This document shows, piece after piece, positions 24,458 to 33,721 of a DNA stretch of 64,000 nucleotides. The translations under genes were made by a program, and so were the position numbers. Source of the stretch: Flavobacteriaceae bacterium NBU2977 (lineage in GTDB: Bacteria; Bacteroidota; Bacteroidia; Flavobacteriales; Flavobacteriaceae); assembly GCA_019931105.1 (NCBI GenBank), contig JAIOUW010000004.1, positions 62,001-126,000 on the forward strand, written 5' to 3'. The notes under the pieces are model-generated. The model saw only the letters and a program-made list of their open reading frames with translations, made no database searches and had not been told where the DNA came from. Position 1 is the first letter of the stretch. Each line of letters begins with the position of its first letter.

Positions 24458-27400
24458 ATGCATCGATTAGTAATTGAAAATTTTAGCACCTCAAGCGGTG
24501 CTTCTCAAGATATAGAACTTTCTTATCAGGTTTTTGGCAAGGAACTTCATTCGGCACCGATCGTGCTCGTCAACCATGCCCTAACAGGAAACTCAAATGT
24601 AACCGGTGACGGTGGTTGGTGGTCGGCGTTGATCGGCGAAGGTAAATGTATCGACACCCAAAAGTATACTATACTTTCGTTCAATATTCCGGGTAATGGT
24701 TATGATGGCTTTGTAATTGACAACTATAAGGATTTCGTTGCGGGCGATATTGCGAAGATTTTTTTGTTGGGCTTGAAGCAATTAAAAGTCAACAAATTGT
24801 TCGCGATTATTGGCGGTTCGTTGGGAGGGGGCATAGCCTGGGAAATGGCTGCATTGAATACGAAGATTACCGAACACTTGATTCCGGTGGCTTCCGATTG
24901 GAAATCGACCGATTGGCTCATCGCCAATTGCCAGATCCAGGAACAATTCTTGGTGAACTCAAAGCAACCCGTTCACGACGCCCGTATGCATGCCATGTTG
25001 TGCTACCGTACCCCAGAGTCCTTCAAAGAGCGTTTTAAACGAAGTACCAATGAAGAGCTTCAGGTCTTTAATGTCGAGAGTTGGTTGATGCACCATGGAA
25101 AAAAATTACAGGAACGTTTTCAGCTTTCTGCCTATAAATTGATGAACCAGTTGTTGAAAACGATCGATATTACACGTGATGGCGATCAGAGGTTCATCGA
25201 TCTTCAAAACAGCGATACGAACATACATATTATCGGGGTTGATTCAGACCTCTTCTTCACGGCCAAGGAAAATAAGGAAACCTTTCGACAATTGGCCCAG
25301 GCCAACAGTAATGTTACCTATGGTGAAGTACAGTCGTTACATGGCCATGATGCTTTTTTGATCGAGTTCGAACAAATGCAAAAATTGTTGGACGGTATTT
25401 TCAATCAGAACGGAAGATCAAAAAAGTACAAGGTACTTAAGTTCGGGGGCAAATCATTGAGCAATGGCGAAGGCCTTGGCAGTGTACTGGAAATCGTCAA
25501 GACGAAAGTCGATAATGGCGAACAGATAGCACTGGTGCTATCCGCGCGCGAAAAAGCTACCGATCAATTGGAACTCATGCTTGACAAGGCCGCGAACGGT
25601 CAAGATTTCTCAAAAGATTTCAAGGATTTTGAAGCATACCAAAGCCATTTGTATAAAAATGTAAATCTTTCAGAGGAGTTTGGCAATTTATACAAGCTTT
25701 TGGAGGGTGTCTCTTTTCTTGGGGATTATAGTAAGAAAATCAAAGATCAAGTATTGGCGTACGGTGAACTGATCTCTGTAAAACTGATTACCAAATTGTT
25801 GATCGGCAAGGGTGTCAGGGCCATATGCGTCGATGCGAGAAAACTCATCAAGACTGATGACAATTTTGGCGATGCGAGAGTATTGGAAGCCGTTACAAAA
25901 GAGAATGTATTGCTTGAATTCGCCAGATTTGATGATGAAACGGTTCCCGTAATTACGGGCTTTATCGCTTCGACCGAAAATGATGAGACCACAACCTTGG
26001 GAAGAAACGGCAGTAACTATTCCGCGGCCCTGATCGCCAATTTCTTAGATGCAGAAGAGCTTCAGAACTATACCCATGTTGACGGTATTTTTACGGCCAA
26101 TCCTGATTATGTGGGTGATGCCAAACGTATTTCCGAACTTTCGTACGCCGAGGCCAATGAACTGGCAAGTTTCGGAGCCAATATTCTTCATGCGAAGACC
26201 ATTATTCCGCTAATTGAAAAGAATATTCCGCTTCGAATCCTTAATACTTTTAAAAGAGAAAATGAAGGTACATTGATCAGTGCCAAGACCAACAAAGAAG
26301 GTATTAAATCGCTATCGGTGATCGAAAAGGTCTCGTTGATCAATCTCGAAGGCAGGGGGCTGTTGGGCAAGGTCGGTGTCGATGCCCGCATTTTTAGGGC
26401 TTTGGGAGAGAACAATATCAGTGTTAGCATAATTTCGCAGGGATCTTCTGAAAGAGGTATCGGGCTGGTAGTCGATGCCGATAGGGCACAGCAGGCCAAA
26501 AAGGCATTACAGCATGAGTTTAGCAGTGATTTTTATGCCAAGGATATTAATACGATAACGGTCGTTGATCAGGTTTCGGTCATTTCCATAATCGGCCAAG
26601 ACCTAAGTTCTTTTCACAAACCTTATAATGCATTGATCAAAAATCAAATAGTGCCCTTGCTGTTCAACAATACGGTAACCGGAAAGAACGTGAGTTTGGT
26701 TGTTAAAAAATCGGACCTGAAGAAGGCTTTGAACGTAATGCACGGACAGATTTTCGGAATCAGCAAAAAAGTGAACGTAGCCATTTTCGGCCATGGCAAT
26801 GTCGGCGGAACACTTATCGATCAGATCTTAAAATCGTCAAAGACCATTGAGAAGAGAAAAGCGATCGATTTGAACGTTTTCGCCGTGGCCAATTCACGAA
26901 GATTGCTTTTGGGCAAAGATGGCGTTCCTAAGAATTGGAAATCTGTTATCGAACGAAAAGGTTGCGAATACAAGGTCGGCGATGTGTTCGAATTTGCAAA
27001 AAAGCACCATCTCGAAAATCTGATTATGGTCGATAATACGGCCAATGAGAATTTTGTTTCCAATTATTTCGATTTTGTCGAGAATGGTTTTGATCTAGTG
27101 TCCTCCAACAAGATTGCGAACACCTTGGGGTTTGATTACTACCAATTGTTGAGGGAAGAACTTGCCAAGAACCAAAAGCAGTATTTATACGAAACGAATG
27201 TGGGTGCGGGCCTGCCGTTGATCGATACCATTAAATTGTTACACTTGTCTGGTGAAAATATAACACGTATCAAGGGTGTTTTTTCCGGAAGCCTGAGTTA
27301 TATCTTCAATACGTTTTCAGAAGTCGATATTCCCTTTTCCTCGATTCTCAAAAATGCGGTAAAAAAGGGATTTACAGAACCGGACCCCAGAGAAGATCTC

Positions 27401-27841
27401 TCGGGTAACGACGTTGGCCGCAAATTATTGATCCTAGCCCGTGAGCTCGATTTGAGAAACGAGTTTTCCGATATCAAGATCCAAAATTTGATACCAAGTT
27501 CCTTGCAAGAAGGTGATGTTGACTTTTTTATGGAAAATCTTGACGTGCTCGACGACCAATATAATGAAATCAAAAAAAACCAAAGACCCGGTCATGTACT
27601 TCGATATGTCGGTGACCTTCATGGCAATCTACAAAGGGAAAAAGGTATTTTGGATGTGAAACTGATTTCAGTGCCCAAAGAGAGTGCCTTGGGGCAAGTC
27701 AAAGGTTCCGATTCGATCATAGAAATTTACACAGAATCATATGGGGAGCATCCTTTGGTCATTCAGGGTGCTGGGGCAGGGGCCGCTGTGACCGCTCGGG
27801 GCGTTTTTGGAGATATTTTACGAATCGCGGAGCGGTTATAG
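24458..27841 (+). CDS. Fused homoserine O-acetyltransferase-like / aspartate kinase / homoserine dehydrogenase
   Basis: A 1127-residue three-part protein. Residues 1-315: alpha/beta-hydrolase like MetX, with nucleophile Ser121 in IIGGSLGGGIAWEMA, a candidate Asp at 262 or 264 (VDSDLFF) and His297 in SLHGHDAF. Residues about 325-770: aspartate kinase with KFGGKS at 328-333, TTLGRNGSNYSAALIA and ACT repeats (SVSIISQGSSERGIGLVV). Residues about 770-1127: homoserine dehydrogenase with GHGNVGG, SSNKIANT and DLSGNDVGRKLLILARE. It would carry aspartate phosphorylation, homoserine formation and homoserine acetylation on one chain. Transcription likely continues from metY 83 bases upstream. The gene ends before a low-complexity spacer. 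Confidence 0.92.
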   Translation: MHRLVIENFSTSSGASQDIELSYQVFGKELHSAPIVLVNHALTGNSNVTGDGGWWSALIGEGKCIDTQKYTILSFNIPGNGYDGFVIDNYKDFVAGDIAKIFLLGLKQLKVNKLFAIIGGSLGGGIAWEMAALNTKITEHLIPVASDWKSTDWLIANCQIQEQFLVNSKQPVHDARMHAMLCYRTPESFKERFKRSTNEELQVFNVESWLMHHGKKLQERFQLSAYKLMNQLLKTIDITRDGDQRFIDLQNSDTNIHIIGVDSDLFFTAKENKETFRQLAQANSNVTYGEVQSLHGHDAFLIEFEQMQKLLDGIFNQNGRSKKYKVLKFGGKSLSNGEGLGSVLEIVKTKVDNGEQIALVLSAREKATDQLELMLDKAANGQDFSKDFKDFEAYQSHLYKNVNLSEEFGNLYKLLEGVSFLGDYSKKIKDQVLAYGELISVKLITKLLIGKGVRAICVDARKLIKTDDNFGDARVLEAVTKENVLLEFARFDDETVPVITGFIASTENDETTTLGRNGSNYSAALIANFLDAEELQNYTHVDGIFTANPDYVGDAKRISELSYAEANELASFGANILHAKTIIPLIEKNIPLRILNTFKRENEGTLISAKTNKEGIKSLSVIEKVSLINLEGRGLLGKVGVDARIFRALGENNISVSIISQGSSERGIGLVVDADRAQQAKKALQHEFSSDFYAKDINTITVVDQVSVISIIGQDLSSFHKPYNALIKNQIVPLLFNNTVTGKNVSLVVKKSDLKKALNVMHGQIFGISKKVNVAIFGHGNVGGTLIDQILKSSKTIEKRKAIDLNVFAVANSRRLLLGKDGVPKNWKSVIERKGCEYKVGDVFEFAKKHHLENLIMVDNTANENFVSNYFDFVENGFDLVSSNKIANTLGFDYYQLLREELAKNQKQYLYETNVGAGLPLIDTIKLLHLSGENITRIKGVFSGSLSYIFNTFSEVDIPFSSILKNAVKKGFTEPDPREDLSGNDVGRKLLILARELDLRNEFSDIKIQNLIPSSLQEGDVDFFMENLDVLDDQYNEIKKNQRPGHVLRYVGDLHGNLQREKGILDVKLISVPKESALGQVKGSDSIIEIYTESYGEHPLVIQGAGAGAAVTARGVFGDILRIAERL

Positions 27842-27945
27842 GAAGTATGAAATAAGAAGTACGAGGTAAGAAGTGCAAAGCAATATTTAAACACTTTGTT
27901 TTAGGCAAATAGCCCAAAGCAAAAGGCCAACGGCCAAAAGCCAAC
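27842..27945. repeat. Intergenic low-complexity word repeats
   Basis: Two kinds of short words are repeated: AAGTACGAGGTAAGAAGTG-like units at 27842-27880 and GCCAACGGCCAAAAGCCAAC-like units at 27905-27945. Related stretches recur elsewhere in the window between genes. No coding potential. Confidence 0.6.
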
Positions 27946-27970
27946 ATGCAAACAACAAACGGCCAAAACA

Positions 27971-29179
27971 ATGAAAGCCAAGAAAACTAACGAAACCCAA
28001 GAGCTAAACACCCACGGCAAGTTTGAAACCAATGCCATTCGAACGCAATTGGAACGCTCACAATTTTTAGAGCACTCTAGTCCGATGTATTTGACATCCA
28101 GTTTTGTTTTTGAGGATGCCGAAGATATGCGGGCCTCCTTTGCCGAGGAAAAAGATCGGAATGTCTATTCGCGGTATTCCAATCCGAATTCTTCGGAATT
28201 CATCGAAAAAGTCTGTCAAATGGAAGGTGCCGAAGATGGTTTTGCCTTTGCCTCTGGTATGGCAGCGGTGTTTTCAACATTGGCGGCCTTATTGAACAGT
28301 GGTGACCATATTCTTTCGGCTCGAAGTATTTTCGGTTCGACACATGCTTTGCTTACCAATTTCTTTCCAAAATGGAATATATCGCATACCTATTTTAAAA
28401 TTGATGAGTTGGATGAATTGGAAGCATCGATCACACCTCAGACCAAAGTTATATATGCCGAAACGCCGACGAACCCTGGAGTGGATATTTTGGATCTCGA
28501 AGTTTTAGGAAAAATCGCTAAAAAGCATGATCTTATTTTGGTCATCGATAATTGTTTCGCTTCTCCCTATTTACAGCAGCCGATAAAATTCGGGGCCGAT
28601 TTGGTCATTCATTCCGGCACGAAACTAATGGATGGACAGGGCAGAGTTTTGGCTGGAATCACTGTTGGCAATGCAGATTTAATAGATAAAATCTACCGTT
28701 TTTCAAGAATTACCGGTCCTTCACTTTCGCCTTTCAATGCATGGGTGCTGTCGAAGAGCTTGGAAACTTTGGCCGTTCGGGTGGACAGGCATTGCGAGAA
28801 CGCGCTGAAACTTGCCGAGTTTTTGGAAAACCATGAAAAGATAAATTGGGTACGGTACCCTTTTTTGAAATCGCATCCTAAATACGAAATTGCCAAAAAG
28901 CAAATGAAGGCCGGGGGCTGTGTAGTGGCGTTTGAGGTCAAAGGAGGATTGAAGGCGGGCCAAAATTTTTTCGATTCCATAAAACTGTTATCGCTTTCGG
29001 CGAACTTGGGCGATTCACGTAGCATTGTAACGCATCCTGCTTCTACTACCCACAGTAAATTATCTAAAGAAGAAAGAGCCGAAACGGGTATCACCGATGG
29101 CATGGTCCGCGTCTCCGTTGGTCTGGAGCATATTGATGATATCGTTGCCGATATTGCTCAAGCTTTGGCCTTGGCATAA
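27971..29179 (+). CDS. metZ: MetZ-type homoserine sulfhydrylase / trans-sulfuration family PLP enzyme
   Basis: A 402-residue PLP enzyme of the Cys/Met metabolism family. PLP lysine Lys218 lies in HSGTKLMDGQGRV, the MetZ-like form of the motif. YSRYSNPNSSEFIEKV, FASGMAAVFST, and HPASTTHSKL are also present. It probably makes homocysteine from an activated homoserine and sulfide, overlapping with MetY; a cystathionine-type reaction cannot be excluded. It ends where the minus-strand terminator of the molybdenum hydroxylase begins. Confidence 0.88.
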   Translation: MKAKKTNETQELNTHGKFETNAIRTQLERSQFLEHSSPMYLTSSFVFEDAEDMRASFAEEKDRNVYSRYSNPNSSEFIEKVCQMEGAEDGFAFASGMAAVFSTLAALLNSGDHILSARSIFGSTHALLTNFFPKWNISHTYFKIDELDELEASITPQTKVIYAETPTNPGVDILDLEVLGKIAKKHDLILVIDNCFASPYLQQPIKFGADLVIHSGTKLMDGQGRVLAGITVGNADLIDKIYRFSRITGPSLSPFNAWVLSKSLETLAVRVDRHCENALKLAEFLENHEKINWVRYPFLKSHPKYEIAKKQMKAGGCVVAFEVKGGLKAGQNFFDSIKLLSLSANLGDSRSIVTHPASTTHSKLSKEERAETGITDGMVRVSVGLEHIDDIVADIAQALALA

Positions 29180-29183
29180 AAAA

Positions 29184-29210
29184 AGCTGCGTACTTATTAA
29201 ATACGCAGCT
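29184..29210 (-). terminator. Terminator of the molybdenum hydroxylase operon
   Basis: 9-bp stem AGCTGCGTA/TACGCAGCT (29184-29192 with 29202-29210). On the minus strand it is followed by a run of T that overlaps the metZ stop codon. Confidence 0.85.
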
Positions 29211-29233
29211 GAATAGGGTAAACCTTCTTAATT

Positions 29234-31438
29234 CTATCCTACCACCTGTTTGTCGGTTGCATAAGGTTGGCTATAGTGTCGTCGACCTGTTGCTTTGTAA
29301 AGGGCATTGGCCAAAGCTCCCGATATCGGTGGCAATGAGGGTTCGCCCAAACCTGTTGGGTCGATTCCATTGTCAACATAGAAAGTTTCTATTTCCTTGG
29401 GTGCCTGCTGTTGTCGGATCAATTGATATTTGTCGAAATTTTCCTGTTCGGGTTTACCATCTTTAAAAGTCATTTGGCTATAGGTGGCATGCCCTATACC
29501 ATCGATGATACCCCCTTCAATTTGATTTCTACCGCTTAACGGATTGATTACGATACCGCAATCAACGGCGCACCAAACTTTTTTAACGGTAGGGGTATTG
29601 GCTTCCATTTCCATGTCTAGTACCTGCGCCACATACGAATTGTGACAGAAGTAGGCAGATACGCCACGCAGTGAATTACTGTTCGACCCACTGTTCCAGC
29701 CCGATTTTTCTTTTACCAATTTTAATACCCCTGCATAGCGCGCTGGGTCATAGTCGTTTTTCTCGGGATCTCCTACCGGATCGGCAATTGCTCTTTCAAA
29801 TAATTCCAAACGGAAATCAATGGGGTCTTTTTCAGCCAATTCGGCCACTTCATCCAAAAAGGACTGTTCCGCACCGGCAATAAAATTGGAGCGAGGTGCT
29901 CTCCATGCGCCCGTAGTAACGTTTGAATCCAATCGATGCTTCTCCGCCAAATAATTGTCTACGGCCCCGGCCGGAAAACGATTTTCGAAAACTAGGTCGT
30001 CATTGGCCCCGGCCCCTCTGACATGCCAGGCGATCAACTTACCGTTTTCGTCCAACCCCGCCTTATAGCGCACTTTGTAGGCCGGACGGTACGTACCTTG
30101 GGTCATGTCGTCCTCACGGGTATAGACCAATTTTATGGGTGCTTGCATTTTTTGGGAAATCACGGCCGCCTCGACCCCGAAATGTCCATAAAGGCGCCGA
30201 CCAAAACCACCTCCCATTCGGGTCATCATAATGTCGATTTTCTCGAGGGGCATATCTAGTCGCGATGCCAATGTCTTTTCAAGAAATTCAGGAGTTTGAA
30301 TGGGACCCTTGAGCTCGGCCTTGTCCGAAGTGACATTGGCGAAAAAGTTCATGGGTTCCATCGTATTATGGGCCAAGAAAGGCGCACTATAGGTGCGTTC
30401 TATCACCTTAGCAGCGTTTTTGAAGGCTTTTTTAACATCACCGTCTTCGCGGGCCGGTGCCTGCGGTGTAGTATTTAATAATTTGGTCAAAGCCTCTTCG
30501 TGGTAGGCACTACTTTCAAGCTTTGATGTTTCTTCCCATTCAACGGTCAGCGCTTTTTTGGCTTGCATACATTGCCAGGTAGTTTCTCCCACAATGGCGA
30601 CCAATTGCGGAATACCGCCACCATCGGACCATTGTTTTTCAACCTCTTCGGGGTAAACCTCGATAGGAAAGACATCTTTGATGCCCGGCATTGATTTGAC
30701 CGGTTCGGCATCCATAGATTTATAGGTCATGCCAAATGCAGGTGGATGGACGATCATGGCAATGAGCATACCTTCTTCCTGCACATCTAAACCGAACAAA
30801 GGTTTGCCGGTTATGATTTTTGGCCCATCGACATTCTTTCTGTCCGTACCTATTATTTTAAAATCGTTTATATCTTTTAATGCCACCTCTTCAGGTATAG
30901 GGATGTTGGCCGCCGCGGAGGCCATTTCGCCATATCCCGCCGATTTATCCGAAGCCTTGTGAGAAAGAACCCCGGCATTGGTGGTAATTTCTTCTGCGGG
31001 CACTTGCCAAGCTTCTGCCGCCGCCGCTATTAACATATGTCGGGCCGTGGCCCCTGCCATTCGCAGCGATTCCCAGCCTTGACGAATGGATTGGCTGCCA
31101 CCTGCCAATTGTCTGGTGAAAATATCGGTATTCAGGGGTGCCTGTTCAACAATGACATCTTCCCAGGCCGTATCCAACTCCTCGGCAACGATCATGGGCA
31201 TGGCCGTTTTGATGTTTTGGCCGATTTCAGGGTTTGGAGACATAATGGTCACTAAGCCATTGTCCGCGATTTTCAAGAATCCATTGATGTCGAACCACTC
31301 TTTTGGCAAGCTCTTGATTTGCTCGGGTGAAGGCTTGCATGAGGCCAACCAACTGAAACTGAGCATCATTCCCCCGCCTGCAAGTGCAGAACTTTTTAAG
31401 AAAGATCGTCTGTTATATTTTGTTTTTATAAGTGTCAT
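29234..31438 (-). CDS. Molybdenum hydroxylase, molybdopterin-binding subunit (xanthine dehydrogenase family)
   Basis: A 734-residue large subunit of the isoquinoline 1-oxidoreductase/aldehyde oxidase-like group (IorB type). The N-terminus has a twin-arginine export signal (NRRSFLKSSALAGGG, Arg10-Arg11), so the folded cofactor-loaded enzyme should be exported by Tat. Landmarks: SPNPEIGQNIKTAMP, GGSQSIRQGWESLR, TRMGGGFGRRLYGHF, GAWRAPRSNF and GLGEPSLPPI with the conserved Glu of the active site. It is 11 bases downstream of its Fe-S partner. No FAD subunit gene is present, in line with IorAB-type enzymes that use an external acceptor. Substrate unknown. Confidence 0.9.
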   Translation of the reverse strand: MTLIKTKYNRRSFLKSSALAGGGMMLSFSWLASCKPSPEQIKSLPKEWFDINGFLKIADNGLVTIMSPNPEIGQNIKTAMPMIVAEELDTAWEDVIVEQAPLNTDIFTRQLAGGSQSIRQGWESLRMAGATARHMLIAAAAEAWQVPAEEITTNAGVLSHKASDKSAGYGEMASAAANIPIPEEVALKDINDFKIIGTDRKNVDGPKIITGKPLFGLDVQEEGMLIAMIVHPPAFGMTYKSMDAEPVKSMPGIKDVFPIEVYPEEVEKQWSDGGGIPQLVAIVGETTWQCMQAKKALTVEWEETSKLESSAYHEEALTKLLNTTPQAPAREDGDVKKAFKNAAKVIERTYSAPFLAHNTMEPMNFFANVTSDKAELKGPIQTPEFLEKTLASRLDMPLEKIDIMMTRMGGGFGRRLYGHFGVEAAVISQKMQAPIKLVYTREDDMTQGTYRPAYKVRYKAGLDENGKLIAWHVRGAGANDDLVFENRFPAGAVDNYLAEKHRLDSNVTTGAWRAPRSNFIAGAEQSFLDEVAELAEKDPIDFRLELFERAIADPVGDPEKNDYDPARYAGVLKLVKEKSGWNSGSNSNSLRGVSAYFCHNSYVAQVLDMEMEANTPTVKKVWCAVDCGIVINPLSGRNQIEGGIIDGIGHATYSQMTFKDGKPEQENFDKYQLIRQQQAPKEIETFYVDNGIDPTGLGEPSLPPISGALANALYKATGRRHYSQPYATDKQVVG

Positions 31439-31449
31439 TTTTTTGCGTT

Positions 31450-31914
31450 TTATGCGTTTTCAGTGGTTGCCGCCTTTTTAATGGCTTTCTTGATTCTAGT
31501 ATAGGTGCCACAACGGCATATGTTGCCGTTCATGGCCGTTTCGATTTCTGCGTCGGTCGGATTAGGATTCTTTTTCAGGAAGGCACTGGCATTCATGATC
31601 TGGCCGGACTGACAATATCCACATTGATATACATCTTCCTCTATCCATGCTTTCTGAACGGGGTGGTCCCCATTTTCTGATAGTCCTTCGATTGTCGTGA
31701 TTTCTTGTTCACCTACGGCCGAAACGGGCAGTTGGCATGAACGTACTGCGTTGTCGTCAAGATGAATGGTGCAGGCACCGCATTGCGCGATACCACAACC
31801 GTACTTTGTGCCCACCAATTTAAGGTGGTCCCGCAAAACCCAGAGCACGGGAGTTGTTGGGTCGACTTCAAGCTGCTGCGTTTTTCCGTTGACTTTAAGT
31901 GTAAAATTTGCCAT
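31450..31914 (-). CDS. Molybdenum hydroxylase, (2Fe-2S) subunit
   Basis: A 154-residue small subunit of the IorA type. The plant-type 2Fe-2S cluster uses Cys40, Cys45, Cys48 and Cys60; the second cluster uses Cys98, Cys101, Cys133 and Cys135 (CGYCQSG and NICRCGTY). No signal peptide, consistent with export as a complex with the Tat-signalled large subunit. First gene of the two-gene operon and divergent from the Rrf2 regulator. Confidence 0.94.
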   Translation of the reverse strand: MANFTLKVNGKTQQLEVDPTTPVLWVLRDHLKLVGTKYGCGIAQCGACTIHLDDNAVRSCQLPVSAVGEQEITTIEGLSENGDHPVQKAWIEEDVYQCGYCQSGQIMNASAFLKKNPNPTDAEIETAMNGNICRCGTYTRIKKAIKKAATTENA

Positions 31915-32090
31915 GATGATTATCTAATTGAATGTATGTGTTGAAGTTACGAAAATATAGTGTTAGACAAGTGCAGTTTAACAGTTTAACGGCGAATTTG
32001 TAAAAAATTTAATAAAGACGGTGCCGATTCTTGAATGGTGAGCGCGAATCTATGAAAGAACCCTTGGCCAAATTTTCCTATCTTAGCCCA

Positions 32091-32501
32091 ATGCTCTCCA
32101 AAAAAACAAAATATGGTCTGAAAGCCTTGGCACATTTGGCCTCCCAAAAGGATAACAGGCCTGTTCAGATTGCTGAAATAGCAAAGCATGAGAACATTTC
32201 GCAGAAGTTCTTGGAAAGTATTTTGCTGTCCTTGCGAAAAACCGGATTCCTAGGCTCAAAAAAAGGCAAGGGTGGGGGGTACTACCTAATCAAAGACCCC
32301 AAGGAGATATTAATGACCGATGTTATGCGAATTCTCGAAGGCCCGATAGCTATGGTGCCCTGCGTCAGCCTGAACTTCTACGAGAAGTGTGACGACTGCC
32401 CAGATGAAAATACCTGTTCGGTCAATAAATTGATGCTCAAGGTACGTGATGCCAACCTGGCCGTCTATCGTAACAACACTCTGGCCGACCTGGTCATTTA
32501 G
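32091..32501 (+). CDS. Rrf2 family transcriptional regulator
   Basis: 136 residues from the ATG at 32091; an in-frame ATG at 32031 would add 20 residues foreign to the family. MLSKKTKYGLKALAHLA, the winged helix IAKHENISQKFLESILLSLRK and the wing GKGGGYYL are typical. Cys91, Cys100, Cys103 and Cys109 in the C-terminal part could bind an Fe-S cluster or sense redox or sulfur status. It heads the sulfate-assimilation cluster, so it is the likely regulator of it; this is inferred from position. The 241-base gap that follows carries the operon promoter. Confidence 0.87.
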   Translation: MLSKKTKYGLKALAHLASQKDNRPVQIAEIAKHENISQKFLESILLSLRKTGFLGSKKGKGGGYYLIKDPKEILMTDVMRILEGPIAMVPCVSLNFYEKCDDCPDENTCSVNKLMLKVRDANLAVYRNNTLADLVI

Positions 32502-32673
32502 TTTGCTGTGATTTCGCCGGGGCATGGAGGCTTTGTGTATAATGTGATTTTATTGCCCATTTGACCAGCAATATATAGTTCAAGTAAAAATTCCTGATAT
32601 TTTATGGCCATTCTTTATTAATCTACTAAATCTATAGGATTATTATAAAGTTTTCTAAAATGATTCTTTTCTT

Positions 32674-32713
32674 GCAATAATTTTAATCTATCTTTGTTTA
32701 CTCTATTAAATAG
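32674..32713 (+). promoter_or_regulatory. Promoter and candidate operator of the sulfate-assimilation operon
   Basis: TTG at 32674 and TATCTTTG at 32691-32698 (spacing 14, short). Immediately downstream, near the expected start of transcription, is the palindrome CTATTAAATAG (32703-32713), a possible repressor site. The preceding part of the gap holds AATCTACTAAATCTATAGG (32620-32638), which recurs almost exactly between cysN and the reductase gene. Confidence 0.45.
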
Positions 32714-32742
32714 ATGGGGTAATTAGATTAAAAGCATTATCA

Positions 32743-33006
32743 ATGATCGTTGACCAACTCGTTCTAAGTAAAAAAGAATCTAAAACAAAGTATGAAGCCG
32801 ACAAAAACTCTGAGAAACCCATTCGAAGTGTTGCCAAAGCGGTAAGTTGGCGGGTCATAGGTACTTTGGATACCCTGTTGATCTCATACTTGCTTACAGG
32901 TAAGGTTTCCATTGCGGCGTCAATTGCATCCATAGACTTTGTTACCAAAATGTTCCTCTACTTTTTTCACGAAAGAATTTGGAATAAGATCAATTGGGGA
33001 AAATAA
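32743..33006 (+). CDS. DUF2061 small membrane protein
   Basis: An 87-residue protein with the DUF2061 signature RSVAKAVSWRVIGTLDTLLISYLLTG, a second hydrophobic helix and the C-terminal FFHERIWNKINWG. Two membrane segments are likely. Proteins of this family recur beside sulfate-assimilation genes in Bacteroidota, but their role is unknown. It starts the operon and is 11 bases from cysH. Confidence 0.85.
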   Translation: MIVDQLVLSKKESKTKYEADKNSEKPIRSVAKAVSWRVIGTLDTLLISYLLTGKVSIAASIASIDFVTKMFLYFFHERIWNKINWGK

Positions 33007-33017
33007 AATATTAGTTC

Positions 33018-33641
33018 ATGGCCTATACAAAAGAACAGATTGAAAAACTGAACATTCAGTTTAAAGGAATCCCGCCAGGGGAAATCATTTCGTGGGCGAT
33101 CAAAAATGCCCAAAAGGCGGTGGTCACCACCAATTTTAGACCCTATGAGGTGGCAATACTAGATGCCGTGGCAGACGTGAAAAAAGACATTCCCGTAATA
33201 TGGTGCGATACCGGGTACAATACGCCGAACACCTATAAACATGCCGAAGAATTGATCCAAAGGTTAGGTTTGGCCATAGATCTGTACGTTCCAAAACAGA
33301 CATCGGCATACCGTGATGCGGTCATGGGTATTCCGAATATTGATGACCCTAGGCATGCCGAATTTACCGAACAGGTAAAACTTGAACCTTTCAGAAGGGC
33401 AATGGATTTCCATAGGCCCGATGTTTGGTTTACGAACCTTAGAAAGGGGCAAACGGCACACCGTGATTCGTTGGATATTTTGAGTCTGAGCAAAGATGGC
33501 GTATTGAAAGTGTGTCCGTTTTATCATTGGTCCGACACACAATTGGACGTTTATTTAAAGGAGCGAAACCTGCCCAACGAACATAAATATTTTGACCCGA
33601 CCAAGGTTCTGGAAAATCGGGAATGTGGATTGCACACTTGA
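33018..33641 (+). CDS. cysH: Phosphoadenylyl-sulfate reductase family protein
   Basis: A 207-residue reductase releasing sulfite from activated sulfate. It has PVIWCDTGYNTPNTYKHAE and the C-terminal ECGLHT with catalytic Cys203. The paired-cysteine motifs that hold the 4Fe-4S cluster of APS reductases are absent; the only other cysteines are in VIWC and KVCPF. By motif it is of the PAPS type, yet no APS kinase gene is in this operon. Either cysC is elsewhere or the enzyme accepts APS without a cluster. The spacer before cysD carries GTACGAA-type repeats. Confidence 0.92.
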   Translation: MAYTKEQIEKLNIQFKGIPPGEIISWAIKNAQKAVVTTNFRPYEVAILDAVADVKKDIPVIWCDTGYNTPNTYKHAEELIQRLGLAIDLYVPKQTSAYRDAVMGIPNIDDPRHAEFTEQVKLEPFRRAMDFHRPDVWFTNLRKGQTAHRDSLDILSLSKDGVLKVCPFYHWSDTQLDVYLKERNLPNEHKYFDPTKVLENRECGLHT

Positions 33642-33642
33642 A

Positions 33643-33676
33643 ATACTTGGTACGAAATTGAAAGTACGAAATGTGA
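33643..33676. repeat. GTACGAA-type intergenic word repeats between cysH and cysD
   Basis: Repeated GGTACGAAATTG and AGTACGAAATGTG units; same family as the stretches at 27842, 46398, 47546 and 58274. Confidence 0.5.
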
Positions 33677-33721
33677 ATTAATAGAAAAATAGATCTAAAG
33701 ATTTTGAACTTGAACTTTTTT

